Shown here: piece after piece, positions 17,974-26,505 of the stretch
Layout of the letters: each line of letters starts with the position of its first letter
Position numbering within the stretch: the first letter of the stretch is position 1
Assembly (NCBI GenBank): GCA_026014545.1
Contig: JAOZIH010000001.1
Location: forward strand, 62,001-126,000
Reading direction: 5' to 3'
From: Candidatus Bathyarchaeota archaeon
GTDB taxonomy: Archaea > Thermoproteota > Bathyarchaeia > Bathyarchaeales > Bathycorpusculaceae
Length of the DNA stretch: 64,000 nt
Program-made: the position numbers and the translations under genes
The notes under the pieces: generated by a model
Database searches by the model: none
What the model was told of the DNA's origin: nothing
Seen by the model: only the letters and a program-made list of their open reading frames with translations

Positions 17974-18881
17974 GCACAGCAAATAATGTAACAAAAAGCA
18001 AGATACATGGGTTATGGGCTTTAACCAACCGTGAACTTAAAAAATGGTATAAAGCACCTGTCGTGTTCGTGCTTACATTGATCCAGCCAGTAATTTGGCT
18101 CGGCCTGCTAGGCAACGCTTTAAACCTAAGCAGCTTATTCAGCGCAGACTCCATCCAAATTCCACCAGATATAATAATGCAGTTCAGTCCAGCCCAAATC
18201 GCCGCTCTAAGCCAATTCTTTAATGGATTACAGGATCAAATAATGCGCAGCACGTTCGGAACGACAAGCTACTTGAGTTTCATGGCCGTCGGCATGATTG
18301 CGTTTACAGCGCTATTTACAACAATGTTCAGTGGCATGTCAGTTGTTTGGGATAGAAGGTTAGGCTTCTTGAATAAGGTTTTAAGCACTCCTGTCTCGCG
18401 TGGAGTTATAATAGTATCCAAGGTGCTCTCAGCCACGTTGAGGGCAATGTTCCAAGCGGCAATAATTTTGATAATAGCAATTCCCTTCGGCTTCACATTT
18501 GGCGCAGCATTCACGCCACTCAACATTCTCGGAGTATTCGCCATGCTATTCCTAATTTGCATGGGCTTGTCATCGATGTTCATAGCCATCAACGTTCGCT
18601 CAACAAGAATTGAAACGCCAATGGCAGTAACCAACTTGCTTAATCTGCCTTTGACATTCGCCAGCAGCGCCTTCTTCCCTATAGAGCGCATGCCCGAGTG
18701 GCTACAGGTAGTAGCAAAAGTTAATCCTCTGTCATACACTATTGATGGCATGCGCCAGCTCTTAATCTTTGACACTATAAACTATTCGCAGTTAGCATTA
18801 GACTTCGCATTCGTCGGCATATTTGCCCTCGTTCTGACATCCATAGGCATAGTGCTCTCATGGAGATTCCTCAACAAGTAA
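17970..18881 (+). CDS. ABC-2 type exporter, permease subunit (DrrB type)
   Basis: A 303-residue membrane protein with six predicted helices. The ABC-2 signature region is NLPLTFASSAFFPIERMPEW followed by NPLSYTIDGMRQLL. A large extracytoplasmic loop (about residues 45-95) separates the first two helices. The GTG start overlaps the ATPase stop by four bases and follows GAGGAGGG. It works with the ATPase at 16972-17973. Confidence 0.9.
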   Translation: MSTANNVTKSKIHGLWALTNRELKKWYKAPVVFVLTLIQPVIWLGLLGNALNLSSLFSADSIQIPPDIIMQFSPAQIAALSQFFNGLQDQIMRSTFGTTSYLSFMAVGMIAFTALFTTMFSGMSVVWDRRLGFLNKVLSTPVSRGVIIVSKVLSATLRAMFQAAIILIIAIPFGFTFGAAFTPLNILGVFAMLFLICMGLSSMFIAINVRSTRIETPMAVTNLLNLPLTFASSAFFPIERMPEWLQVVAKVNPLSYTIDGMRQLLIFDTINYSQLALDFAFVGIFALVLTSIGIVLSWRFLNK

Positions 18882-18907
18882 CAGTGTTTAAAGGAGGTTA
18901 AAGGGTT

Positions 18908-19603
18908 ATGGCACCACTTGTAGAAGCAATTGAGTTGAAGAAAACTTACATGTTAGGTAAAGTCCCTGTGGAAGCTCTCAGGGGCGTTAACTTGAAAGTT
19001 GAAAGTGGCGAGTTCCTCGCCATCCTCGGCCCCTCAGGAAGCGGCAAATCCACCATGCTAAACATGCTCGGCGCCTTAGATAAGCCGACTTCAGGAAAGC
19101 TGCTAATTGATGGCATTGACATTGCCACACTAAATGACAATCAACTGTCTGATCTTAGACGCCGAGTAGGCTTCGTTTTTCAATTCTTCAACCTTATCCC
19201 ACGCTTCACGGCAAGAGAAAACGTCGAGCTTGTCATGTCCATCGCAGACGTAGGCAAGGCTGAAAGGCGGAAACGCGCCGAGGAGCTTCTCGAAGCCGTC
19301 GGCCTAAAGGACCGCATGAATCATAAGCCTACTGAGCTAAGCGGCGGTCAACAGCAACGCGTCGCCATTGCCCGCGCTTTGGCGAATAACCCCAAATTTC
19401 TGTTAATGGATGAGCCTACGGGGAACGTGGATTCCAAGACGGCGCGTGAAATAATGAATCTGATTAAGCGACTTAATGAGGAGCGGGGTGTGACCATTAT
19501 TATGGTTACGCACGATCAGCATTTGGCAAGGGAAGCTAAACGTGTCGTTCAGATGTTTGATGGTGTAATAACTTCAGACGTGGTGAATGGTGAACCAACA
19601 TGA
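18908..19603 (+). CDS. MacB/LolD-type ABC transporter ATP-binding protein
   Basis: A 231-residue ATPase of the MacB/LolD/FtsE class. Walker A is GPSGSGKST, the Q-loop is VFQFFNLIPRFTA, the signature is LSGGQQQRVAIARAL and Walker B is FLLMDEPTGNVDS. A strong AAAGGAGG site precedes the ATG. It overlaps the FtsX-like permease gene by four bases (ATGA). These pairs act as mechanotransmission machines that drive extraction or efflux of lipids, peptides or proteins rather than classical translocation. It continues the PadR-headed operon with a 26-base gap. Confidence 0.93.
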   Translation: MAPLVEAIELKKTYMLGKVPVEALRGVNLKVESGEFLAILGPSGSGKSTMLNMLGALDKPTSGKLLIDGIDIATLNDNQLSDLRRRVGFVFQFFNLIPRFTARENVELVMSIADVGKAERRKRAEELLEAVGLKDRMNHKPTELSGGQQQRVAIARALANNPKFLLMDEPTGNVDSKTAREIMNLIKRLNEERGVTIIMVTHDQHLAREAKRVVQMFDGVITSDVVNGEPT

Positions 19604-20919
19604 AAGCAAGAGACATTTTCAGCTATTCTTTCAGCGCGATAAGGCTAAGGAAACTCCGTGCAGGCTTAACCACCTTAGGTGTGGTCATCGGCATCGCAGC
19701 TATAGTGGCTTTACTTTCTGTTACACAAGGATTGCAGAATACTATAACAAATCAACTTGAAACAGGCTTAGCAACGGATACGTTGATTGTTGTACCTGGC
19801 AGAGGCTTCTTCAGCGAAGGCGGCACAAGCATTGGTGGCGGCTTCGGTGTCGGTGGCTCTGACTTTAAATTGTTCATTAACGACACGGAAATCATCAATA
19901 GCCTATCTCTGGACATTGAGACTTCAGTTGCAATAATACGGAAAAACGTTTACCTCCAGTCTCAAGAACAAAGTCTTGTAGTAACTATTAGAGGTGTGGA
20001 TTTCGCCAAATATGCAGAAATTTATCATACTACTTTCGTGGCTGATAAAGGCACTATAAACTTGAACCCCGCAAATGACGAAATTGTCATTGGGAAAGCT
20101 TTACATGATCCATGGGAAAACGGTACTCTCCTATTTAATTTGGGCGAAGAACTTGAAATTATCTGGACCAACACTACAGCGCGCCCGCCAGAAAACGTAA
20201 GCTACACCGGCCGTGTTACTGCTGTGCTTCAGGAAATTGGCGGCTTCGGCGTTGGCGGACCTTCTGACGTAGGTGTTTATATTCCACTTGAGCAAGCGCA
20301 GCATTTCTTCGGAACTGAGGAATGTGATACTATAATTGTGAAGTTGAAAACCAGCGAAAGAGATGTGATCAACGCTGTGTCTGAGGCCATTACTGACGCG
20401 TATGGCGGCGAAGTTTCTGTTGTAACCTCAACAGCGGTGCTTAACATTATTAACCGTGTCTTCTCTGTAATTCAGCTTTTCTTGGCTGGAATAGCTGCTA
20501 TTTCGCTGCTGGTCGCTGGAATCGGCATAATGAATATAATGATTGTCTCGCTAATTGAGCGCACACGGGAAATCGGCATCCTCAAAGCCTTAGGCATGAA
20601 AAATAGGACAGTGCTCATGATTTTCCTAGGCGAGTCAGTGATAATTGGCTTAATAGGCGCGGTACTCGGCATAGGCGCCGGCTGGGCTTTAGCGAACGTG
20701 GTTGCTGTAGTCTTCAGTGAAGGCGGCCTCTTCGGTGGCATAGCCAGCGGGCAAAGCGCGCAAATAAGCAACGGCGGCTTAACAATAGTGCCCGTGTTAA
20801 CACCAACGGTTCTCGTGGGCGCCTTAATCTTCGGCGTCGGCGTCAGCGTAATATTCGCGCTTTACCCAGCGTGGCGTGCATCAAAGCTTAAACCCGTAGA
20901 AGCCTTAAGATACGAGTAA
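19600..20919 (+). CDS. MacB/FtsX-type ABC permease
   Basis: A 439-residue permease with the MacB four-helix topology. An N-terminal helix (about 20-45, LRAGLTTLGVVIGIAAIVAL) is followed by a large extracytoplasmic MacB_PCD domain (about 50-285) and three C-terminal helices containing SLIERTREIGILKALGM and a final PAWRASKLKPVEALRYE, all hallmarks of the family. Glycine-rich stretches around residue 70 (GGTSIGGGFGVGGS) lie in the periplasmic-type domain. It pairs with the ATPase at 18908-19603. The substrate is unknown. Confidence 0.92.
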   Translation: MKARDIFSYSFSAIRLRKLRAGLTTLGVVIGIAAIVALLSVTQGLQNTITNQLETGLATDTLIVVPGRGFFSEGGTSIGGGFGVGGSDFKLFINDTEIINSLSLDIETSVAIIRKNVYLQSQEQSLVVTIRGVDFAKYAEIYHTTFVADKGTINLNPANDEIVIGKALHDPWENGTLLFNLGEELEIIWTNTTARPPENVSYTGRVTAVLQEIGGFGVGGPSDVGVYIPLEQAQHFFGTEECDTIIVKLKTSERDVINAVSEAITDAYGGEVSVVTSTAVLNIINRVFSVIQLFLAGIAAISLLVAGIGIMNIMIVSLIERTREIGILKALGMKNRTVLMIFLGESVIIGLIGAVLGIGAGWALANVVAVVFSEGGLFGGIASGQSAQISNGGLTIVPVLTPTVLVGALIFGVGVSVIFALYPAWRASKLKPVEALRYE

Positions 20920-20947
20920 CCATGATATGTTGGCTGAGGCGTAAGCT

Positions 20948-21394
20948 GTGAAAAAGGAATATCCTGAAAGACCCGTTGTAGGCGTCGGCGCCATAATAAT
21001 CAAAGACGGCAAAATTCTGCTGGAAAAGAGAAAGAGTGCTCCAGCAAAAGGCGAATGGAGTGTTCCCGGTGGCTTGGTGGAGCTGGGCGAAAGCATTGAG
21101 CAAGCAGTAATTCGTGAGGTGAAAGAGGAGACGGGTTTAGATGTGGCGTCGCCGCGGCTTGTTGACGTGATTGATCACATCAGCTTGGATGAGAAGGGCG
21201 CAGTGAAATATCATTTCGTAATCATTGATTACTTTGTGACTGCTACAGGCGGCGAGTTAAGGGCGGCAAGCGACGCTGATGATCTAAAATGGGTTCCTCT
21301 GGATGAAGTGGAGCAATATGATTTGACGGAATCCTTCCGCCGCTTCTTTAGGCAAAATAGGCAGAAGCTGGAAAATCCTAATTTATATTTTTGA
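20948..21394 (+). CDS. Nudix hydrolase
   Basis: A 148-residue Nudix-fold pyrophosphohydrolase. The Nudix box is complete: GGLVELGESIEQAVIREV then KEETGL, about residues 37-60. The family cleaves nucleoside diphosphates linked to another moiety; the WSVPGG-x-VE-x-GE form resembles ADP-ribose or mutT-like enzymes. The GTG start lies 28 bases after the MacB permease, so it may be the last gene of that operon. Its last 17 bases overlap the convergent herA gene. Confidence 0.85.
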   Translation: MKKEYPERPVVGVGAIIIKDGKILLEKRKSAPAKGEWSVPGGLVELGESIEQAVIREVKEETGLDVASPRLVDVIDHISLDEKGAVKYHFVIIDYFVTATGGELRAASDADDLKWVPLDEVEQYDLTESFRRFFRQNRQKLENPNLYF

Positions 21395-22838
21395 AGAACA
21401 AGCGTGTTTCTCCCATTGTCTTAAGATCCAACGGTCTTATTCTTGCAACAATCGGAAAGTCACCTACAACCTTGCCTAGCGCTAAGCAGTGATGCGGTGG
21501 CAGATCCCGGGCAATAGAGCGAATGGTCTCGGCGTCTATGCGGGAAGCGCGGGAAACCACGTCTAAGTCATGCTCGTTTGTGAAGTTGAAGAGGAAGATG
21601 TTGTCTGCTTGGCGGTAGATGTTTTCGCGTATGGTGTCAGGCTGATTGGTGATGAAAGTGGTAAATATGCCGAAATGCCTCATGCGGGTGACAATATCGT
21701 CCCAGTAGGTTTCGCGCAGATAAAGATGCGCTTCCTCAGCGAAAAGGAACACGGCTTTAAGCCTCCAGCTCTGCAGGGCGTCAACAAGCTTGCCTAAAAT
21801 GTATTCAACAACTATTTGGCGGTCTATGGTGGACGTGTTGCGTAGGTTTATGATTATGGCGCCGCCTTGCTCATTTGCCTTTAGTAGACATTCGTCCAGC
21901 AGCGTGGCTTCTGCAGGGTTATCGGTGAAAAATCCCGAGTTGACCAGCGCGTGATACCTTGATAAGAGTGCGTCGCGGACATGTTGATTGCAGTTTAGGT
22001 TTCGTATAGCTTCGCCCAGTTCGTGCAGCGTGAGACAGCCTTTTTCCTTTAGGTGTTTCCAGATGCGTCTGAACTCGCGTGCTGATGTGCCGGGCAAGTG
22101 AAGCGCGTGGGTTAGTATGCCCATCACCACGTTCAGGTGTAGCTGTTCAAGAGCTACTTTGAAGTTCTGCGCCGGCGTCAACGTGTGAATCTTGTCGTAG
22201 TGGATGTTTCTTTTTCCGTCTGCCGTTAAGCCTAGGCTGGTGTATTCGCCGTTGAGGTCGAAGACGACTACGGTTGCTTTGTACCCTACAAGGCTAACCA
22301 TGAGGAGCTTGGATAAGTGTGATTTGCCGCAGCCCTTCTTACCCGTGATTATGTTTAATGTGCCGTCTACTGCTGAGGCGTCTATAGTCAATAGCGAGGC
22401 GTCTTTTGTGCTGCCGAGCGTTATTGGCAGTTTTCCATTTACGTTTGCCAGCTTCATCAGCATAGGAATCGAAAGCTTTTTGATTGTGGACTGTGAACGG
22501 CTTGGAAGCCAGCTGCTGCTCGGGCTTAGCAGGCCATTCTCCAGCGTTGCCCGTATCTTGCAAATAAGCAAACTAGCATCTTGGATGTACGTGATGTGCG
22601 GAGCGATTTCCAGCGGGTCGATGTCTTCGCCTTGAATTGGTTCACCGCCGTCAGGCAATGTACGTAGTAACTCCTCAAGCACACCGGGAATGCAGGCGAA
22701 TTGCACGTCAATCACTTGTGCAATAAGGGCTTTCCCCGCGTCTTGATCCTCCACCAGCAAATAGTCGCCTTTCTCCGCGTTCTCGTTGGGGAAGCTTAGG
22801 ATGTGGAGGACGTTGCCTTCCTTCTTGTAGAGTTTCAT
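21378..22838 (-). CDS. herA: HerA-like DNA translocase ATPase
   Basis: A 486-residue HerA/FtsK-superfamily ATPase. It has an N-terminal beta-barrel HAS domain (about 1-110), Walker A ITGKKGCGKSHLSKLL (about 164-178), Walker B VFLFAEEAHLYLRET with EEAH in place of the usual DEAH, and a downstream sensor and arginine region (NQPDTIRENIYRQADNIFL). HerA forms hexameric rings that drive the NurA nuclease in end resection with Mre11-Rad50. Here it overlaps nurA by four bases; mre11 and rad50 are not in the window. The gene order nurA-herA without them is the unusual point. Confidence 0.88.
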   Translation of the reverse strand: MKLYKKEGNVLHILSFPNENAEKGDYLLVEDQDAGKALIAQVIDVQFACIPGVLEELLRTLPDGGEPIQGEDIDPLEIAPHITYIQDASLLICKIRATLENGLLSPSSSWLPSRSQSTIKKLSIPMLMKLANVNGKLPITLGSTKDASLLTIDASAVDGTLNIITGKKGCGKSHLSKLLMVSLVGYKATVVVFDLNGEYTSLGLTADGKRNIHYDKIHTLTPAQNFKVALEQLHLNVVMGILTHALHLPGTSAREFRRIWKHLKEKGCLTLHELGEAIRNLNCNQHVRDALLSRYHALVNSGFFTDNPAEATLLDECLLKANEQGGAIIINLRNTSTIDRQIVVEYILGKLVDALQSWRLKAVFLFAEEAHLYLRETYWDDIVTRMRHFGIFTTFITNQPDTIRENIYRQADNIFLFNFTNEHDLDVVSRASRIDAETIRSIARDLPPHHCLALGKVVGDFPIVARIRPLDLKTMGETRLFFKNIN

Positions 22839-23917
22839 GCGTAGCCTTCACCCTTGCCGAATGGCCCGAATAAGAGGCGATGCATGTCAGGTCGGTTAAT
22901 CATTTTTATACCATGCTTCCGCGTGATGAAATGTTGCATTGCAAGAACTTCATTCGCAGTGAACGTACATAGAATATGCGCTAACCGCAGCGTTTCCGGG
23001 TAACTCTGCATACAGAGGTCGTTGCCCAAAAGCTTCTCAATTGATTCTATCTTCTGCTGATGAGCGATTTCTCTGTCGATGTCTAGGCGGAAGGCGTAGC
23101 TTGCCCTGTTCAAGCGTGCCACGTAGACATCGCCAAGCGGCACTGTCGGCGGCTTGAATTGCAAGCCGGCGGTTTCCAGTAGGTACGGCGGTTCTTGCTC
23201 TGGAAGGAGGTCGGTGATGAGGTAGCCGTTAACTCTTAGTGTGGTCATTTTTGAGAAGGCAAGCACTACATTGCCGTTTCTTCTTGCTTCATCAAGAATT
23301 TCCTTCAGACGCTGCACGGGCGTGTCAAATGTTCCAGCGGTTAATGAGCCGTCAAAGAGTATTAGCCCGTTGGTTACGGTTTTTGCGAGCACTGATTGCA
23401 GCCAGCGCTCAAGTAGGTTTGCCAGTCGCGTGGGCATCTGCATGAGATTCGGTGCTGCTTGGTGGCTACTTACTGATTGTGTATGGAAGCATGCGGTTTC
23501 TAGCGTGTGGTAGACTTCTTTTTTGTTTTCTTCGGTTATGTGAAATATGAATGGGCCTAGGCGTTTGTAGTGGTAGGTGCGGTTTTGTTTTCGGACGGTG
23601 GCGCCGCGTATGGCGAGTATGATGCCTTTGCTTGTTTCGCCGATTTTTATTGTGGATGTGTCCACTGCGGCAATTGGCGTTTCCTGATGATTTGCTTTTA
23701 GCAGTATTGGTGTGCGTTTGAGTTGCATGTGCTGCGGCGCGTGCTCCTTGTTGCAGAATTGTTGAAAGGTTTGTTGATTTAGTTGAAAAGTTGTGTTGTG
23801 CACTTGTCTCAGCGAGTGGAGGCTTAGCTCCAAAAATTGTTGCGTTAATGTTGTGTCGGGCGTGATTTGTGGAAAGTTATATTTGGGTGTTGTTGTTATT
23901 GTATATTGTTCAATCAC
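22835..23917 (-). CDS. nurA: NurA-domain nuclease
   Basis: A nuclease of about 360 residues that partners HerA. NurA motifs are visible: IAAVDTSTIKI (about residue 100, acidic metal ligand), GLILFDGSLTAG (second acidic motif) and VVLAFSKM (conserved lysine), then a C-terminal region with EVLAMQHFITRKHG. The Mn-dependent RNase H-like fold degrades 5' ends. I chose the GTG at 23917, with GGTGA five bases upstream, over TTG at 23929 or GTG at 23926. It is the first gene of the nurA-herA operon and shares a short divergent promoter region with the winged-helix gene at 24009. Confidence 0.85.
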   Translation of the reverse strand: MIEQYTITTTPKYNFPQITPDTTLTQQFLELSLHSLRQVHNTTFQLNQQTFQQFCNKEHAPQHMQLKRTPILLKANHQETPIAAVDTSTIKIGETSKGIILAIRGATVRKQNRTYHYKRLGPFIFHITEENKKEVYHTLETACFHTQSVSSHQAAPNLMQMPTRLANLLERWLQSVLAKTVTNGLILFDGSLTAGTFDTPVQRLKEILDEARRNGNVVLAFSKMTTLRVNGYLITDLLPEQEPPYLLETAGLQFKPPTVPLGDVYVARLNRASYAFRLDIDREIAHQQKIESIEKLLGNDLCMQSYPETLRLAHILCTFTANEVLAMQHFITRKHGIKMINRPDMHRLLFGPFGKGEGYA

Positions 23918-23962
23918 TAAATTCACCAATAATCAATAAGGTTTAAATGCATTATTTAAGTG

Positions 23963-23985
23963 TTGTGCATGTGCATCTTGCACAA
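23963..23985. promoter_or_regulatory. Inverted repeat between divergent nurA and winged-helix genes
   Basis: TTGTGCA-N9-TGCACAA is a perfect 7-bp inverted repeat, with an additional TGTGCATGTGCA direct repeat inside. TATA-like elements for both directions (GGTTTAAATG and, on the other strand, CTTAAATAATG) lie just to its left. The site could let one regulator control both transcripts; the adjacent winged-helix protein is an obvious candidate. Confidence 0.5.
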
Positions 23986-24008
23986 TACAATAAGCAACAG
24001 GTGGCAAC

Positions 24009-24407
24009 TTGACAGAAAAAACGCAAAAACCCCCAATACGCGTAAAAATGAAAATAGGCGACATAGAATTCGAAATCGAATCCCAAGAAGACCAGCTACA
24101 AGCAGCCGTCGACCGCATACTCGCCACAGTCACAGAACACATGAAAACCGCCAGCCTCACCGAACGCCAGGCGCCGTCACCACGCGCAGAAACATGCAAA
24201 GGCGTAATCCAAAAACTCTGGGAAGAAAACTGGTTCAGCCAGCCACGAGGCCTAAGCGAAGTCCACAGCGAAATGGCACGCCGAGGCTTCCACTACGATC
24301 GCACCGCTGTGGCTCACGCGCTGATTGATTTGGTGAAAGACGGCATTTTGACTCGTGAGGGAAAACCGCGGCGGTATCAGTATGCTCAGAAGCGTCCTCC
24401 GCCGTGA
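24009..24407 (+). CDS. Winged-helix protein with N-terminal sensor-like module
   Basis: A 132-residue protein in two parts. Residues about 8-45 (IRVKMKIGDIEFEIESQED) resemble the N-terminal module of the membrane protein at 10999-11949. Residues about 60-125 form a predicted winged helix (GLSEVHSEMARRGFHYDRTAVAHAL, then LVKDGILTREGKPRRYQY). It is probably a DNA-binding regulator. The TTG start has GGTGGC just upstream. It is divergent from nurA-herA across a 91-base region holding a perfect inverted repeat, so it may regulate itself and the resection genes. That role is inference. Confidence 0.65.
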   Translation: MTEKTQKPPIRVKMKIGDIEFEIESQEDQLQAAVDRILATVTEHMKTASLTERQAPSPRAETCKGVIQKLWEENWFSQPRGLSEVHSEMARRGFHYDRTAVAHALIDLVKDGILTREGKPRRYQYAQKRPPP

Positions 24408-24433
24408 TGTGTTCCGAAAAGTTTAATTGTTTT

Positions 24434-24453
24434 GTACTACTCTTTTGTAGTAC
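24434..24453. promoter_or_regulatory. Perfect palindromic operator of the AbrB/PIN toxin-antitoxin genes
   Basis: GTACTAC-N6-GTAGTAC, exact over both 7-bp arms, ends nine bases before the antitoxin start and lies downstream of a TATA-like AGTTTAATTG. This is where an AbrB-type antitoxin would be expected to bind for autorepression. Confidence 0.7.
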
Positions 24454-24462
24454 GGTGTTCAT

Positions 24463-24708
24463 GTGGCATCGAAAACAAAAGTCACCCGCAAATATCAGGT
24501 GACAATTCCGAAGGAAGTTCGCAAAAAAGTCGGCGTTGAAGTAGGCGACGAATTCAAAGTAATGGATAAGGGCGAGGCTATTGTTTTGGAAAAAATAAGC
24601 AAACCGCGGAACCTGTTGTCGTTCGCTGGTTGCTGGAAGGAATACCCCGAAGACCCTGAAGAATTCATGAAAGAAATCCGAAAACTGTGGTCAACTTGGA
24701 AAGCATAG
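24463..24708 (+). CDS. vapB: AbrB/SpoVT-type antitoxin
   Basis: An 81-residue antitoxin. The N-terminal swapped-hairpin DNA-binding domain has the typical TRKYQVTIPKEVRKKVGVEVGDEFKV (about residues 6-32, given in part), and the C-terminal ~35 residues (FAGCWKEYPEDPEEFMKEI) would wrap the toxin. The GTG start has GGTG five bases upstream. It overlaps the PIN toxin gene, and a perfect palindrome sits at its promoter, fitting autoregulation. Confidence 0.88.
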   Translation: MASKTKVTRKYQVTIPKEVRKKVGVEVGDEFKVMDKGEAIVLEKISKPRNLLSFAGCWKEYPEDPEEFMKEIRKLWSTWKA

Positions 24709-25133
24709 CGCGCGTGTGCATAGACACCGACGTTCTAATAGACTACTTAAGAAAACCATCACTTGAAGTTAGACGTGTCATGGAGTGCATTTTTGAGAAG
24801 AAGCTGAATGCTTGCATAACCAGCATAAACGCGTTTGAGATATGGTTCGGCGCATACTTAGCACTCCATGACAAAGCCAAGCTTGCTCAGTGCACCAAGG
24901 AGTTTCTCAGTCAAATGGAAGTTGTGGATTTTAATTATAACAGCGCAGTAGAGGCGGGGCGTGTTTTGGCTGATTTAAGAAAATGCGGAGAACCCATCGA
25001 AATAAGAGACCTCTTTGTTGGCTGCATCTGCAAGGTCAGCGGCATGACACTAATTACCAGAAACCTGAAGCATTACAAGCGCATAAGTGGCCTAAGGGTT
25101 TTAACACCAGAACAAACAGTCAGAATATTTTAA
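24687..25133 (+). CDS. vapC: PIN-domain toxin (VapC type)
   Basis: A PIN-fold ribonuclease toxin of up to 148 residues. The acidic residues expected at the active site are present: DTDVLIDYL at the N-terminus, a glutamate in INAFEIWFGA, and an aspartate in IRDLFVGC followed by LITRNLKHYKRI. VapC toxins cut RNA and are silenced by the partner antitoxin encoded just before. The start is ambiguous: GTG at 24687 overlaps the antitoxin gene by 22 bases, whereas GTG at 24714 would begin MCIDTDVL, the more usual VapC N-terminus. Confidence 0.85.
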   Translation: MVNLESIARVCIDTDVLIDYLRKPSLEVRRVMECIFEKKLNACITSINAFEIWFGAYLALHDKAKLAQCTKEFLSQMEVVDFNYNSAVEAGRVLADLRKCGEPIEIRDLFVGCICKVSGMTLITRNLKHYKRISGLRVLTPEQTVRIF

Positions 25134-25391
25134 TCAACTATCAAAGACGCTATTATTGTACAAGAAAGGAAAATCACGTAGATATCAATACGCATAAAAA
25201 AGACCATCACCATAATCATCAAACCTTCACCTTATGAGATATTACAAGTATAAACCTTGAATCAGAACCAAGCGTTAAAAACCCTATTCTTCTAGGATTT
25301 CGAATGCACATTCAATCTAAAGGTTATGCAAAGAATAGTTAAATTTTAGTATCGAATTGGATATATACAGACCTAATTGGAGGAACCTATC

Positions 25392-26169
25392 GTGTCATTT
25401 TTAAATCAGAGCGATTGGATCAACATAGGAGTTGCCATAAGTTCACTCATCGTATCCATTAGCTCTCTAGTGGTCTCTTCTTATCTAATATTGAAGCATA
25501 GGCGAGAACTCTCATTTTCTGAACAGATTGCAAATGCTCGAGTTCCTCTATAAAGAATACATCAATCGTGAACTTGCAAAGCCTATCACAATAGATGGAC
25601 AAGAGTATAATACCCTCAGAGAAGCTCGTAATGCAATTACAAAAAGAATTGGAAAAAAGGAAAGGCAGGGATTGACTTCAATTAAAGATGAAGCATGGAA
25701 TGAGTTTACTTACCAATTATCAATAGCACTGCAAAATGTTGGACTGATGATTCTTGCGGGGGCAGTTCCAATAAAACTTGTCCTCCCAAATGTTGCGGGT
25801 CTGATAGTAGAGGATTGGAATCTCTACTCAAAAATAGTTGAAGCGCGTCGAACTGTTGCGCCCATGCTGAAAACCAGCAAGAAGCTAAGTGCCCCAATCT
25901 ACTTTCAACGTAGACACGCTGAATGGCTCGCTACAGCTGCTGCAATTTACTTGCACAACTACTGGGAAGGAGAAGGGTTGAATGAATGGTTGCATCAATT
26001 TCAAGACTTCGAGAAGCTTGAAAAAAGGGAGCGAGAACTCCGAGGGGCAGAGCCATATTTGGTACTTGACAAGACTTCTAAAGAAATTGATGACTTTCTC
26101 TACGGTTCCCCCCCAAAACAAACCGAGTTAGAAGTAAATATCTGCAATCCCTCAAAAAAGATGCCGTGA
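25392..26169 (+). pseudogene. Membrane-anchored helical protein with a frameshift
   Basis: The gene begins at the GTG at 25392, eight bases after a strong GGAGG, and encodes one N-terminal membrane helix (VAISSLIVSISSLVVSSYLI) followed by KHRRELSFSEQIANA. That frame stops at 25550. A second frame from 25528 carries the rest: EFLYKEYINRELAKPI and about 200 more helical residues. Removing one base near 25537 joins them smoothly. I know many one-helix proteins with this start and a soluble helical domain (DUF4760-like), so a single ancestral gene is likely. Alternatives are an assembly error or two coupled genes, but the second frame has no ribosome-binding site. Confidence 0.55.
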
Positions 26170-26383
26170 AAACCGTTTTTTCGTATAACAGGAAGGTTAG
26201 CTGCGCCGAGCCTTCTAGTTTAAGATTGTTTGTGAAATTGGTGAATTTGTAAATTTAGTTAGCCCTCATACACTCGCTGGTTCTTCCCGTGTTTTCGGTT
26301 AAATCGCCACGTAGGCTGTGGAAACCGGCAAGTCAGCCTAAACCGATTCGCTGGTTATTCTGTTAAAGCTTGGCACGCAGGAA

Positions 26384-26441
26384 AACCTCATATTTGGCGG
26401 CTATTAGGAATTCATTGCAGAAACCAGTAGAGGGTAGGTCT
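26384..26441 (+). repeat. Dispersed intergenic repeat, copy 2
   Basis: Contains CTCATATTTGGCGGCTATTAG, then ATTCATTGCAGAAACC and TAGAGGGTAGGTCT (each block given separately). It shares GGCGGCTATTAG exactly with copy 4 at 49232-49288. The spacing between blocks is the same as in copies 1 and 4. Confidence 0.75.
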
Positions 26442-26449
26442 CTGTTAAC

Positions 26450-26498
26450 GCCGAAGCCTATTAGCCAATCAATGCAGAAAACAGTAGAGGGGGATCCT
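26450..26498 (+). repeat. Dispersed intergenic repeat, copy 3 (partial)
   Basis: A second, shorter copy in tandem with copy 2: GCCTATTAGCCAATCAATGC, AGAAAACAGTAGAGG and GGGATCCT. It lacks the CATATTT block. It ends eight bases from the stop codon of the CDF transporter gene. Confidence 0.6.
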
Positions 26499-26505
26499 AT
26501 CGCCT

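Larger units (their letters stand above)
26170..26505. other. 336-base gene-free spacer with two repeat copies
   Basis: This lies between the convergent ends of the frameshifted membrane protein gene and the CDF transporter gene. Its right half is occupied by two adjacent copies of the dispersed repeat. The left half (26170-26380) has no open frame or RNA structure that I can recognise. Confidence 0.6.

Noticed and set aside
24463-25133. CRISPR or defence island around the toxin-antitoxin and nurA-herA genes
   Set aside because: No direct-repeat array, no cas genes, and NurA-HerA is a core archaeal repair pair.
24983-25237. 84-codon frame overlapping the PIN toxin gene
   Set aside because: It is out of frame inside a well-supported gene and its His/Asn-rich tail comes from AT-rich spacer sequence.
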